64,000 bases of DNA from Hyaloraphidium curvatum (lineage: Eukaryota; Monoblepharomycota; Hyaloraphidiomycetes; Hyaloraphidiales; Hyaloraphidiaceae), in assembly GCA_025558095.1 (NCBI GenBank), contig JAIVFI010000032.1, positions 372,001 to 436,000 on the forward strand, written 5' to 3'. Shown here in pieces: positions 25,951-35,727 of the stretch. Position 1 is the stretch's first letter. The number at the start of each line of letters is the position of its first letter. The position numbers and the translations under genes were made by a program. The notes below the pieces were generated by a model. That model was not told the origin of the DNA and ran no database searches. It worked only from the letters and a program-made list of their open reading frames with translations.

Positions 25951-26237
25951 GGTGGGGCAGGAAGCGGGCGACGCGGGGAGGGTTGTTGACCGGTTTAGGG
26001 GCCCGGTGCGCCCTCGTGCGGGGTCGAGACCGGGTGCGCCCGGTCCGAGGTGCTCCGATGAGACCAGGGAGAGACGTTTCCCGTCCGCGATGGCCCGGTG
26101 AAGATTGTCCGAGAGCCGGGAATTGGTTTGCCGCTTTGACGCGCGAGGGCCCAACAGCATTTTCGCGTAGGAGTCCCCTAGCCTTGGCGCGCACTACGCA
26201 AAAAACGCCCTCACCTCCCGCGGAGCCTGCGCACGCC

Positions 26238-28622
26238 ATGGCGGCGGTCGGGAACCCGCCGTGGCTCGCGCAGTCGGATTCGGGGCGGGGCGGAGGAGGC
26301 GGCGGGGGCGGCGGGCCGCAACAGCACTTCCAGCGTGCGGGGCCGTCGTACGTCCAGACGGCGAGCGGCGCGACGGTGCCGCCGTGGCAGCGCGGCCTCG
26401 CAAACGTCAGTGGTGGTGGTGGTGGCGGCTTTCAGCGTGAGCCGGGACAGTACAACGCGTCGACGGCGCTCGCGATCTACGATGGTGGGCGGCACGGACC
26501 ATCCCAGCGAACGCGTCTCACGGGCGCGTCCAGAGTACCGCCAGTCGGGCAAAAAGCAGCGCAAGGCGATCCAGCGGAGGACGGTCGACTACTACGCCCC
26601 GATGATGCGGTGGAACGAGAAGAAGCACGTGCTGCGCGAGGGAGAAAGGGCGGACCTGGTCACCATGCAGCCGGACCCGAACTTCGTCTCCGACGTGAGT
26701 GCTCGCTCTCTTCAATTGCTACGCGTGGACTCAATGTCTTCTCTTTGTCAGCTCCTGCCTCCTTTTGTCTACAAGTCGCAACCCATTACCTCCGTCACCG
26801 CCAAGTTCATTCATACCAGCATCAACAAGAACCGCTGCCCGATCAACGCGTGTCGCTGGTTCCCCGACGGTCGCCGCCTGATTACGGGGGCCCACTCGGG
26901 CGAGTTCACGCTGTGGAACGGCTTCACCTTCAACTTCGAGAACATCCAGCAGGCTCACGACTCGGCGGTCCGTGCCTTGACCTGGACTCCCTCAGACAAC
27001 TTCCTCGTTTCGGCGGACGATAAGGGCTGGATCAAATACTGGCAGCCATCTTTGACCAACGTCAAGGTTTACCAGGGCCATAAGGAGGCGATCCGCGGGC
27101 TGAGCTTCAGTCCCAGCGACGCGAAGTTTGCCACATGCTCCGACGACGGCCTGCTCAAGGTGTGGGACTTTGTGCGCGCCACGGAGGAGCGCGCTCTTTC
27201 GGGGCACGGATGGGACGTCAAGTGCGTAGATTGGAACCCGTCCAAGGCGCTGCTGGCTTCCGGCAGCAAGGACAACCTTGTCAAGCTGTGGGACCCTAAG
27301 AGCGGCAAGGCCTTGGCGACGCTGCACGGGCACAAAAATACCATCCTCGCGCTTGCCTTCAACCAGAACGGGAACTGGCTGGCTACCGCCTCCAGGGACT
27401 CTCTCGTGCGCGTGTTCGACATCCGCACCCTGAAGGACTTCCAGAACTTCCGCGGGCACAAAAAGGAAGTGACCACGCTCAAATGGCACCCTTTTCACGA
27501 GCGGCAGGTTGCATCGGGTGGCTCGGACGGGTCGCTGATGTTCTGGGAGGTCGAGGGCGGGGAGGCGCCCATCGCCAGCGTGGAAGGGGCGCACGAGAGC
27601 CAGATCTGGGAGTTGGACTTCCATCCCATGGGGCATCTGATGGCGACGGCGAGCAACGACGTCACGACGCGGTTTTGGGGCCGCAACCGGCCCGGGGACG
27701 GGATGCCCGAGATCTTCTTGAAGGGCTACGAGCGTGGAAAGAAGACCATGGTTCTCGCCCACGAAGAGGGCTACGAGGGTAGGTTTCTGATTTTGATCCG
27801 CCTCCAGTCTCGTTCTAAACGATTGGTTCCGCAGACGACCATGAGCACCGACCTCCGAGTCTCGACAACCGCAACGCGAACCCCTTTGCCAGTGCCTCTG
27901 CGGCGGCTACCGCTCTCCCCGGGTTTGGCGGCGGTGCCCCGTCAAACCCATCTCCTCTTCCTCTTCCTGGTCTCCAAGGCGGTCCCCCGCCGAACCGCGA
28001 TCGGGATTTGGGTCCTGGCCGCGAGACGGGTCGAGACGTGGGCCGCGGTCGGGACAGGGACCGACGCTCTCCATCCCCGGGGCGACGGCCGCCAACGAAT
28101 CGGCCGAACCCGAACCGCGGCGGACGGGGAAGCGGACGCAACGTTGACCCTGGCTCCGATTCCGACAGATCGCGTTCGCGCTCGCCGCCCAGGCGGCTTC
28201 TGCGAAGGGACAGGAGTCGAAGCCGCTCCCGGTCGCGCTCCCCTCCGCGTCGGTTCGCACGGCGGGACCGCAGTCGCAGCCGAAGCCGCGATCGTCGACC
28301 GCCTCCCCCGTCGGGAGGCGGTTCCGTCACCGCGTACCCTTCCGCGCAGCCCCAGGCCTACCCGAGCGGTGGCGCCCCGCAGGCATACCCCGGCGGAGCC
28401 CCGCAGGCGTATCCCAGCGCAGGTGCACCGCAGGCGTACGGCGGTGCCCAGGCCTACCCCTCGCAGCCTCTGCCCGCCATTCCTCCGGAGCTACAGAACC
28501 TCACGCCGCAGCAAGTGCAGGCGCTGCTGGCTTCGGGAGCGGACCCGGCGCAGGTGGCAGCGCTGCTGCAGTATCAGCAAATGATGCAGGCGCAGCAGGG
28601 TGGACAGCTGTATCCGAGGTGA
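26238..28622 (+). CDS. WDR33: WDR33/Pfs2 cleavage-and-polyadenylation factor with RS-rich tail
   Basis: Exons 26238-26484, 26534-26694, 26752-27778 and 27835-28622 (introns 49-57 nt), 740 residues. A Gly-rich N-terminus precedes the signature KAIQRRTVDYYAP and seven WD repeats, including RLITGAHSGEFTLWNG, KFATCSDDGLLKVWDF and LLASGSKDNLVKLWDP. WDR33 (yeast Pfs2) binds the AAUAAA signal within the mRNA 3'-processing complex in the nucleus. After the propeller come an Asn/Pro/Gly region, an Arg/Ser-dipeptide block (DRSRSRSPPRRLLRRDRSRS), about four QAYPSGGAP-type repeats and a Gln/Leu-rich end. Yeast Pfs2 lacks such a tail. It resembles the long low-complexity tail of animal WDR33, though the RS block is distinctive. 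Confidence 0.95.
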
Positions 28623-28767
28623 CCCGGGGAATGGACCACGATACCCACCTCTTTTGCTCGATTTGCTCCCTTACATCCGAGGCTTGGTGGAAACGGCGAT
28701 GGCTTTGAGCTGTAGTTGCTTTGCCCGTTTCTGTAGAGGAGTTTGTCAATGATTGGGAGTCACCGCA

Positions 28768-29969
28768 CTAGTCCGCTTGTCCCACCAAAATCTCCACGAA
28801 GTCCTTCGTCGACGGGAGATCATGTCTTGGCTCCGCAGCGTTCATCGCCTTCTGCGGCAGTGGAGGATACTCGATCTCCACTTTCCTCTTCGCCGCCTCT
28901 TTTGCGGCCGCCTTTACCGAGGGCCTGCGGGGCTGAGCCGAACGCTGCTTCAGCTCAAGCAGCTCGCGGGTCATCTCGGCCAGCCGCGTGGAAAAAAGAT
29001 GGTTTTCAATGCGAAGCTGGTCGAAGTCCACCGCCCGAACCGATTCACCCGTGCTCTCGCGGAACGAAAGCCTGGCAGCCAGCTTGCGGGCGTGAGATTG
29101 CAACGATGCGTTCTGCAGCTGCAGCAAGGACAGCGTGGCGTCCTGCAAAAGGTCGCATTTCGTTCATAGACGACCGGAAAGGTTCCAATCCGGCCCACCT
29201 TGGCGCGCAAACTCTGTTCCCATTGCTTGGCGATTGCCTCGTTCCTCACCCTGCCGGTGCGGGGATCCTTTTCTGCGTCCGCCTTGACCACCTCCCGTAT
29301 CTCCCGTTCCAGGTCCGTAATGTATGCCCGTAGCGAGTCACCGCGAGCGCGAAGCTCGTCCTCCTCGGCTTCCCGGGCGGCCCGTTCGGACTCCACGAGG
29401 TCACGGAGCTCCTCCGTCTCGCGGACCACGAGCTGGTACCTTTGCGCGAGGGTCAGGTGAGCAGCCGAGGGCGTTGACGAGAGAAATTCGAGGAGGGAAG
29501 AAGTCGTAGAGGGAAACGGTATGGTGGGCTCGGGAATGGGATCCGCAGCCGAGAAGCTGTCGGGAAAGAGGCCTTCGCGAAGCAGGTAGGATCGCATGAC
29601 CCAGAGCTCCAAGTTCTGAATGGCAGCTTTCGCTTCCGCGTCCGGGTCGTCCGCTACCTCTTCTCCTGGTTCGCTCGGCGCGTCGGCCATTTCGAGCCGT
29701 ATAGACGGCAGAGGATCTGGCTCTTGCGGCGGATCTGGGCCGCCATCGAGGTCATGTGCGACATCAATAGAAAGATTATCCAGCGTGAGAGAAGCATCTT
29801 TGGGGCCATCCTCGACGGGGTCGTCTCGTGGAGCTTCGGATGCTGGCGGGACCTCCACTTCTGGCGGACCCCGGCTCGGTCCCTCTCCCGCAGAAGAATC
29901 GCCCAGTGGAGCTCCCACAACGTCGAGCACGTTGGAGCTTTCTTCCAATGGGTGGGCGGGTTCCTCCAT
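28768..29969 (-). CDS. CCDC113/CCDC96-type coiled-coil (axonemal) protein
   Basis: Exons 29969-29199 and 29142-28768 (intron 56 nt) give 381 residues. An acidic, Pro-rich N-terminus of about 120 residues precedes long coiled coils (ELRDLVESERAAREAEEDEL, ITDLEREIREVVK). The diagnostic part is VRAVDFDQLRIENHLFSTRL followed by ELLELK. This matches the V-D-F-x-Q-L-K-I-E-N element of the DUF4201 family (CCDC113/CFAP263, CCDC96/CFAP184), components of motile cilia. Its presence implies a flagellated stage, or relics of one. It shares a 110-nt divergent promoter region with the methyltransferase gene. Confidence 0.65.
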
Positions 29970-30079
29970 GGCGGGGGCAGGGCTCCGAATTGCAGGACGG
30001 CACGGGGGACAGTGAACAACCAAACAGTGTTCGCGGCCGGCCGCGGACGGAGGCTCCCTTGGATAGCGGACGAGCGTCG

Positions 30080-31606
30080 ATGGAGGCTCCCCGCCCAGCG
30101 GCTCCTTCAGAGTCTTTCGTCCGCCTGCCTGCGCGGTTCGCTCTCGAGGGAGTACGCGCAACGGACGGCCTCGTGTCCGCTGCCCGTTTCTATGTTGAGG
30201 CAGCGCTGCAGTTCGCCACCACTCGTTCAGGAATCTTTGATTTCCCCACGGTAGACTTTTTCCTGCGTCAGCCGCACTTTGGGAGCGAAGGAGGGCCGCC
30301 CGCGGAGTGGGCGGTCCTGGGAGGCGAGACGACCGCTGGACTCGCGGCACTTGCTTCGGGGCAAGGCAATGAAGGGACACGCTCTGAGTGGCCGGCCTCG
30401 CTCAAAAGCTTCATCGAGGACTGTCGCGAACTTTCCCTGCCGAAGCGCTTGCCGGATAGGAAGCTCTTCGGCCGGACCGAGCTACCTCCGTGGGAAGCGA
30501 ACAGAGAGCTTTTCCGCGGCATGTCGGCAAAGAAGCGCCGGGAATGCGAGTTGCTAGCGCCACTCGTCGCCTCGGAAGCGGCGGGCAAGGTTGTCGTGGA
30601 CCTCGGTTGCGGACAGGGTTACCTGACCTCCGTCCTGGCATTCGGGTACGGGATGGAGGCCATCGGGATCGACGGACAGGCGGTGCAGAAGGAGGGCGCC
30701 GACAGGAGGGCTGGCAGGCTGTCGAAAGACGGCAATGGGCGAGCCAGATTCTTCAGGAGGACGGTGTCGAGCGCCGACGAGCTCGAGAGCCTGCTGGAAG
30801 AGTGCGGCGAGGACGGTGTGGACGGACGGAAATGCTGCATCGTCGGGCTGCACACATGCGGCGACCTGGCGCCGACGGTGCTCAAGCTTTTCAAGTCCTC
30901 GTCGGCGGAATCGTGCGTTTTTGTCGGCTGCTGCTACAACCTCCTCACCCGGCACGGCTTTCCGATGTCGGACTTTGTGCGCGAGCTGGACCGCAAGCTC
31001 GCCGGTGTGACCTACAACGCCATGCAGGTCGCGTGCCAGAACGCGGACGGCTGGCAGGAAGGGCAGGAAGCCGAGCTCGACATGGTGTTTAACAGGCTTT
31101 TCTTCAGGGCGGTCCTCCAGGTTCTCCTGGTGGAAAACGATTTGATTTGCAGCGCGTTCAACCCCCGCTGCGATTTCGCTTCACCCGGGGCAGCGGACGG
31201 AGCGGATACCCTCTCGCCCATACCTTCCCGCAACTGTGTCGCTCACCCCTCCCGCACGATGGCCCTCGGCCGCTTCCGCTCGCAGTCGAGCTTCTCCTCC
31301 TTCAACGCCTACGTTGAAACGGCCCTCAAACGGCTGGGCCATGCGGGCACCCTATCTGCGGACTCGATCGCCTCCGCCCTCGCCCGCTTCCAAGGCCGGA
31401 GGGGCGAGCTGGCTGCCGCGTGGACGCTCCGCACGATGATGGCGGGCGCGATCGAGGGCATCGTGCTCATCGATCGATGGCTGTGGTGCGCCGAAATGGG
31501 GATAGCGTGCCGATGCGGACCGGGCTGGGAGCCGGGGGAAAGCCCTCGGAACTGGGTATACGTGTGCAGGAAAACAGCTCAACCTGCGTCATGTCATCTG
31601 GAATGA
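30080..31606 (+). CDS. METTL25/RRNAD1-type methyltransferase-like protein
   Basis: Read as a single exon of 508 residues; a retained in-frame intron around 31110-31260 cannot be excluded. The SAM-binding motif is VVDLGCGQGYLTSVLAFG with IGIDGQ after strand 2. GLHTCGDLAPTVLKLF and VFVGCCYNLLTRHGFPMSDF are hallmarks of the Methyltransf_32 (METTL25) family. The upstream KSFIEDCRELSLPKR and MSAKKRRECE also fit. Substrates of this family are poorly characterised. No targeting signal is visible. It is transcribed divergently from the coiled-coil gene. Confidence 0.88.
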   Translation: MEAPRPAAPSESFVRLPARFALEGVRATDGLVSAARFYVEAALQFATTRSGIFDFPTVDFFLRQPHFGSEGGPPAEWAVLGGETTAGLAALASGQGNEGTRSEWPASLKSFIEDCRELSLPKRLPDRKLFGRTELPPWEANRELFRGMSAKKRRECELLAPLVASEAAGKVVVDLGCGQGYLTSVLAFGYGMEAIGIDGQAVQKEGADRRAGRLSKDGNGRARFFRRTVSSADELESLLEECGEDGVDGRKCCIVGLHTCGDLAPTVLKLFKSSSAESCVFVGCCYNLLTRHGFPMSDFVRELDRKLAGVTYNAMQVACQNADGWQEGQEAELDMVFNRLFFRAVLQVLLVENDLICSAFNPRCDFASPGAADGADTLSPIPSRNCVAHPSRTMALGRFRSQSSFSSFNAYVETALKRLGHAGTLSADSIASALARFQGRRGELAAAWTLRTMMAGAIEGIVLIDRWLWCAEMGIACRCGPGWEPGESPRNWVYVCRKTAQPASCHLE

Positions 31607-31731
31607 AATGCTTTGTCTGTGCGAAGATCCGAGGTGGAATCACCTCGGCTGCGATCGGGGTTTGATCGCCGGTCGCCCATCACGCGCCGTGGCGCGGCGG
31701 AAGATTTGACGCGCGCATCTCCGCACCCCAT

Positions 31732-32937
31732 TTGCAGCGACTGCTCGACGCCATGTCCCGTACGCCTGTCACCATTGCAATTTCCGCTGCCGTAGCAGCG
31801 CTATCCGCGTACGCTGCGTGGCGCCTGCTCGGGGGACGCCGCTCGTCCCCCGCGGACCTCTTTGCGGAGGTCCGCTCGTACGAGGGCGACCCGCGCTCGC
31901 GCGAGCAGGAGGTTGTCGTACACCAGATCAGCGGCCGTCCGCAAAGGGCGTCGATGGGCCTCATCCCGTTGGACTTGGGGGACTGGGTCCGTATCGACGG
32001 CGCATACGCCGCCCGCATCCAGGAGCGAAAGGAGCTGCTCCAGCTCGCCTACGCCAACGTCGTCATGAAGCAGAAGGGTTCTGACGAAGCCGTGCGCGAG
32101 CTGTGGGCGCTGTTGTGCAGGTTCCTCGTCCTCAGATATCCCGCGCTATTCGAGCGCATCAATGGCGGCAGGGGCATGCTCAACAAGGCCACGGGCGACT
32201 CGTGGGAGGACATTGACAAGGTCGACGATCCCCTGGCAGCAATGTTGGTGACAGTGCCCGACGATTTCTTCGTCTTGATCAGGCACGAAGACACGGGCCG
32301 CTACCACTTTGACGCCGCGAGCGTGACGTACGCAATCCCCCCGCAAATGGTGCGCGAGCGGGCCGGCATGTCGATGGATGGCGTACACGGTCCGGTGCCG
32401 GGGTTCAAGCGTCGTGTGCTGGCCCCCGTGGACAAGTGGTTCTCTGTGTTCGCCCGGCCGGCCTTCCGTGCCAACTGGAACCTCACTGACTCCGGGGACT
32501 ACACCCGCCCGCACGCCGTCATCAGCAACGAGCTGGCTCATCCCGCTGGCCCTCCGCCCGCGGACCTTGCGGACCTCAACGCCTTGCGGTTTACGGACGG
32601 CACATCTGACTCGGTGGATTTCGAAAGGATCCACTTCCGCATCGAGAAGCAGAGCTTCATCCGACTGCCGCGCACGGGTGCCATCGTGTTTGCCGTGCGC
32701 ACGCACATCTACCACCTCCCCTGGCTCCTGGAAAAGACGGCGGAGATCGAGAAGGGGAAGCAGGCCGGAGAGGATGATCCGCCGCCGTTCGCGAGAAGGC
32801 TGTACTCGGCGACGTGCAGGATGCACGAAGAACCGGGAGTGGTGGAGTACCGGTCTGCTGGGCCACTGAATGCGGCGGTACGGAAGTGGATGGAGGACAA
32901 CATGGGGATGGGCGAGAAGGACCTCGTGCCGGGGTAG
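31732..32937 (+). CDS. DUF3445 (heme-dependent oxidative N-demethylase-like) protein
   Basis: Single exon, 401 residues; a second possible start is at 31753. An N-terminal membrane anchor (IAISAAVAALSAYAAWRLL) is followed by the DUF3445 domain. Its landmarks are WVRIDGAYAARIQERKELL, VPDDFFVLIRHEDTGRYHF, the pair KWFSVFARPAFRANWNLTDS, and FRIEKQSFIRLPRTGAIVFA leading into VRTHIYHLP. Family members in fungi and bacteria bind heme and carry out oxidative N-demethylation of small amines; that activity is extrapolated here. All conserved blocks appear present. Confidence 0.85.
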   Translation: MQRLLDAMSRTPVTIAISAAVAALSAYAAWRLLGGRRSSPADLFAEVRSYEGDPRSREQEVVVHQISGRPQRASMGLIPLDLGDWVRIDGAYAARIQERKELLQLAYANVVMKQKGSDEAVRELWALLCRFLVLRYPALFERINGGRGMLNKATGDSWEDIDKVDDPLAAMLVTVPDDFFVLIRHEDTGRYHFDAASVTYAIPPQMVRERAGMSMDGVHGPVPGFKRRVLAPVDKWFSVFARPAFRANWNLTDSGDYTRPHAVISNELAHPAGPPPADLADLNALRFTDGTSDSVDFERIHFRIEKQSFIRLPRTGAIVFAVRTHIYHLPWLLEKTAEIEKGKQAGEDDPPPFARRLYSATCRMHEEPGVVEYRSAGPLNAAVRKWMEDNMGMGEKDLVPG

Positions 32938-33071
32938 GACTGGTACATCTTGACGTCTTCTTTCATCGTATTAGCCCTCGTCAATGGACATGATTTGATT
33001 CGGCAGGGCGGATGAACCCTCTCGATCATCGGGTCCGACTGTCAATCGCGTCGCAAACACCCGCCGCCCAA

Positions 33072-34045
33072 ATGGACGCGAATCGCGAAGTTCGCCAGCG
33101 CCGGGCTGCGAATTCCGCGAAGGCCCCCGCCGCGGACGCGCCACCGGCTACCCCGGCCGCTCCGGCCCCCGCCCGTGTATTGCGGCTTCGGCTCGCGGTC
33201 ATCCTGCTGCTCCCGCTCGCGCTCCTCGCGGCCCCGTTCTTCCTCCCTTCGACCGACGCGCCCGAAGCGCAGGCCACATTTTTCCTTCCGCAAGGTGCTC
33301 GCCCCGCTCTCCAAGCTCGCCCGCACCGTGCCTTCGACCGCCCGGGCCACGGTCTTTCCTCCCGTCCGCTTCCCCCGTTCACCTCTTCATCGCCCTACGC
33401 GCCCTCTTTCCAGCCCAAACTGGTCATATCCCTCCTCGACGCCCTAGGCATCCGCACCGCCATCGTCGTCGGCAACTCGGCTGGCGGATCCGTCGCCCTC
33501 GCACGGCCCTCGCGTCGGACCGCATCCTCGGAGCCGTCTCAGCGAATTCGGACTGGATCACGCGCGGGTCGATGCCCGCCCCCGAGCTGGCGTGGCTGTG
33601 GCGCACGCCGTGGATGCGGAGGCTTGGGGGCTGGGGTTTCGGGAAGCTACTTGGGCCCGGGAACGCAGAGGCGCTTCTCGAGCTCGGGTGGCACGATCGG
33701 AAGCGGTTCACAGAAGAGGAGATGGAGGCGTCGGGGAGGTACTACAAGGTCCGGAACCTTGGGCGGGCGCTGTGGGAGTATGCTGCGGCGGGAGAGCCAA
33801 ACGAGCTTCCCGAGCGGGTCGGAGAGCTCAAGGTCCCCCTGCTCGTCATCACGGGGGCGAACGACAAGATCGTGCCGCCCGGAGACAGCGCAGAGCTCGC
33901 AAAGAGCGTGCCGCAGGGGACCGAGGTGATTGTGGACGAGTGCGGGCACCTGCCACAGGAGGAACAGCCGGAAGCCTTCATCAAGGCAATTTCTGAGTTC
34001 TACGAGACCATCAGGGAAAGAAAGGGGAGTCGGGATGCTGTCTGA
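33072..34045 (+). pseudogene. Disrupted alpha/beta hydrolase
   Basis: The product is split over three frames. A TM anchor (LAVILLLPLALLAAPF) is followed by FRKVLAPLSKLARTV in another frame. Next come FDRPGHGLSSRP and the nucleophile elbow VVGNSAGGSVALA. A frame change near 33504 then leads into LASDRILGAVSANSDW, LLVITGANDKIVPP (acid region) and VDECGHLPQEEQPE (catalytic His). Breaks lie near 33329 and 33504, and each is explained by one missing base. The segment that should carry the oxyanion HG strand before FRKVL is absent, suggesting a real deletion as well. No GT-AG intron repairs the breaks. An alternative start is 33012. This is either a decayed gene or a gene with assembly indels. Confidence 0.6.
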
Positions 34046-34560
34046 AGACGATAGGACATTGTGCTGCATTATTGGGGATGTGGTCCAATAGATCCTGTTA
34101 CTATAATGCGAAGCGGCGTACGTCATGCAGTGACTCCGTAGTTCCCTCTCGCTCTTCCGAAAGGCCGGGGTGCCGGGACGGGAGCGAGTACTCGGATTCA
34201 GTGCCTCCTGTACCTTTGGAACCTTGAAGTCGCCCGACCTTCTTTTGAACCTGTCCTTCACTGTCCCTCGTTGGGCTGTGTTTCTGTGGCAAATGCACGG
34301 CGGGATCTCCGGGACCGGCCACTCGCACTTACCCGCCGATCGGATCCCATCACCCAGGGTCCGTGGGCGTATTATTCTCGGAAGCGGTTCGATTGCTTCG
34401 ACCGACCGCCGAGGATGCGCTGCGGTCGCATCTGGGTTGCTTGAAGTGTCCTTCCCGGATGACTCCAAACAGGGGACGGCCATCCGAACCTCGTCCCCTG
34501 TTCTTCAAAACACTACTAACTCCCTCCGACACACCGCCCCCTTATCACGCTCGCCGAGAC
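34046..34560. other. Intergenic region, 515 nt
   Basis: Follows the broken hydrolase and precedes the signal-peptide relic. No coding exon recognised. Confidence 0.45.
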
Positions 34561-34743
34561 ATGGCCCGCGCTATGCTCGCTCTCTGCCTCGTGCTGGCGC
34601 TGCTCGCCGTCGCAGCGCCTACCCTGGCCGCCCCCGGCAGCGCCCGCGCCGTCTTCAAGCGCTCGTGCGGAGACTGCGGTCCGCAGGAGTTCTGGTGGGC
34701 TGTCGCGCGTCCCCAGGCAGCAGGTTGGCCATCTGCTTCGTGA
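34561..34743 (+). pseudogene. Signal-peptide relic of a secreted Cys-rich protein
   Basis: Sixty codons: a strong signal peptide (MLALCLVLALLAVAAPTLAA), then SARAVFKRSCGDC, then unrelated residues to a stop. The element V-(L)-F-(K/R)-R-S-C-G-D-C also follows the signal peptide of the 483-residue secreted protein at 54288-55797 (ATSVLFRRSCGDC). The remainder of the gene is missing: the reading frame runs antisense into the 3' end of the short-chain dehydrogenase, overlapping it by 89 nt. This looks like the 5' remnant left at a rearrangement breakpoint near 34675. Confidence 0.5.
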
Positions 34744-35524
34744 TGAATGCCGCGGCCCTCTCCGGGCTGATCCTGTATATCGCGTCCATGAACTTTGCGT
34801 CCTGCCCCACCAAAATCCTCAGCCTGTTGGCCTCGATGCCGTCCAGGATGATCTTGGCGGCGTCGGCCGCCGACGTCAGCTTGTACTCCCGCTGCTTCTT
34901 CCCCGCCTCGGGCTCGACTTTGGGCGCATCAACGCCCGAGTTGGCGGTGATGTCGGTGGCGATGGCCCCCGGGAACACAACGCTGACGCCGACGTTGGTG
35001 CCCTTGAGCTCGCATGCCAGCGCCTCGGTGAACAGCTTCACGCCGGCTTTTGCACTCCCGTAGGCTGACTGACCCGGAACAGGTAGGAATCCGCCCATAC
35101 TGCTCACGCAGGCGATGTGTGCCTCGGGGCGGGCGAGGAGCACGGGGAGGAAGGCCTTTGTCAGCCTTATCGTCCCGAACAGGTTGACTTCCATGACCCT
35201 GTCGATCGTCTCCATAGGCAGGTCCGCTATGCGGACGAAAGGTTGTATGACGCCAGCGTTGTTCACGAGCCCGTCGGCTTCGCGGCCGAACCTCTCCGCG
35301 ATGCGGGCGGGGGCGGCGGCGGCACCTGCGCGGTCCGCGACGTCCAGCTCGAACGTCTGCAAGCGGTCCCCCGCGTCGGCCAGCTCCGCGGTTTTCGAGA
35401 GCAGCGCCGGGTTGCGGTCCAGCGCCGCCACCGCCGCGCCCCTCGCAAGCGCACCGAGCGCGAGCTGCCGCCCGATCCCGGAACCGGCGCCCGTGATAAC
35501 GACCAGCTTGTTGAGGAGCTTCAT
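34655..35524 (-). CDS. Short-chain dehydrogenase/reductase (classical SDR)
   Basis: Single exon, 289 residues, starting at 35524 (MKLLNKLVV). The cofactor motif is TGAGSGIGRQLALGAL, NNAGVIQ is present, and the catalytic residues are Ser in CVSSMGGF and Y-x3-K in SAYGSAKAG. The Asp ending strand 2 (AALDRN) predicts NAD(H) preference. The last 20 residues (PGDARQPTRTPADRSLRTSA) do not look like SDR sequence and coincide with the antisense relic. The natural C-terminus may therefore have been replaced at the breakpoint. The substrate is unknown. Confidence 0.88.
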   Translation of the reverse strand: MKLLNKLVVITGAGSGIGRQLALGALARGAAVAALDRNPALLSKTAELADAGDRLQTFELDVADRAGAAAAPARIAERFGREADGLVNNAGVIQPFVRIADLPMETIDRVMEVNLFGTIRLTKAFLPVLLARPEAHIACVSSMGGFLPVPGQSAYGSAKAGVKLFTEALACELKGTNVGVSVVFPGAIATDITANSGVDAPKVEPEAGKKQREYKLTSAADAAKIILDGIEANRLRILVGQDAKFMDAIYRISPERAAAFITKQMANLLPGDARQPTRTPADRSLRTSA

Positions 35525-35727
35525 TTCGGGGCGTTGAAGCCCGGGCAAGCGGTTTCTGAGGGCGTTGACGCTCGTTGGCGTTTCTTCCGCTGTTTAGCCT
35601 CGCCGGTTGAGCGGGACGCCCTTCGAAACTCCGCCTTCAGCCTAATCGTTTATACGGGCCTTCCGGACGGTTCGGGCGGTACTGGCAAGCGACGACGTCG
35701 TAATACTCCCGGTTTACTTTCCATCCC

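Noticed and set aside
31110-31260. In-frame intron in the METTL25-like gene
   Set aside because: The region is less conserved than its flanks, but no donor-acceptor pair of suitable length and phase was found.
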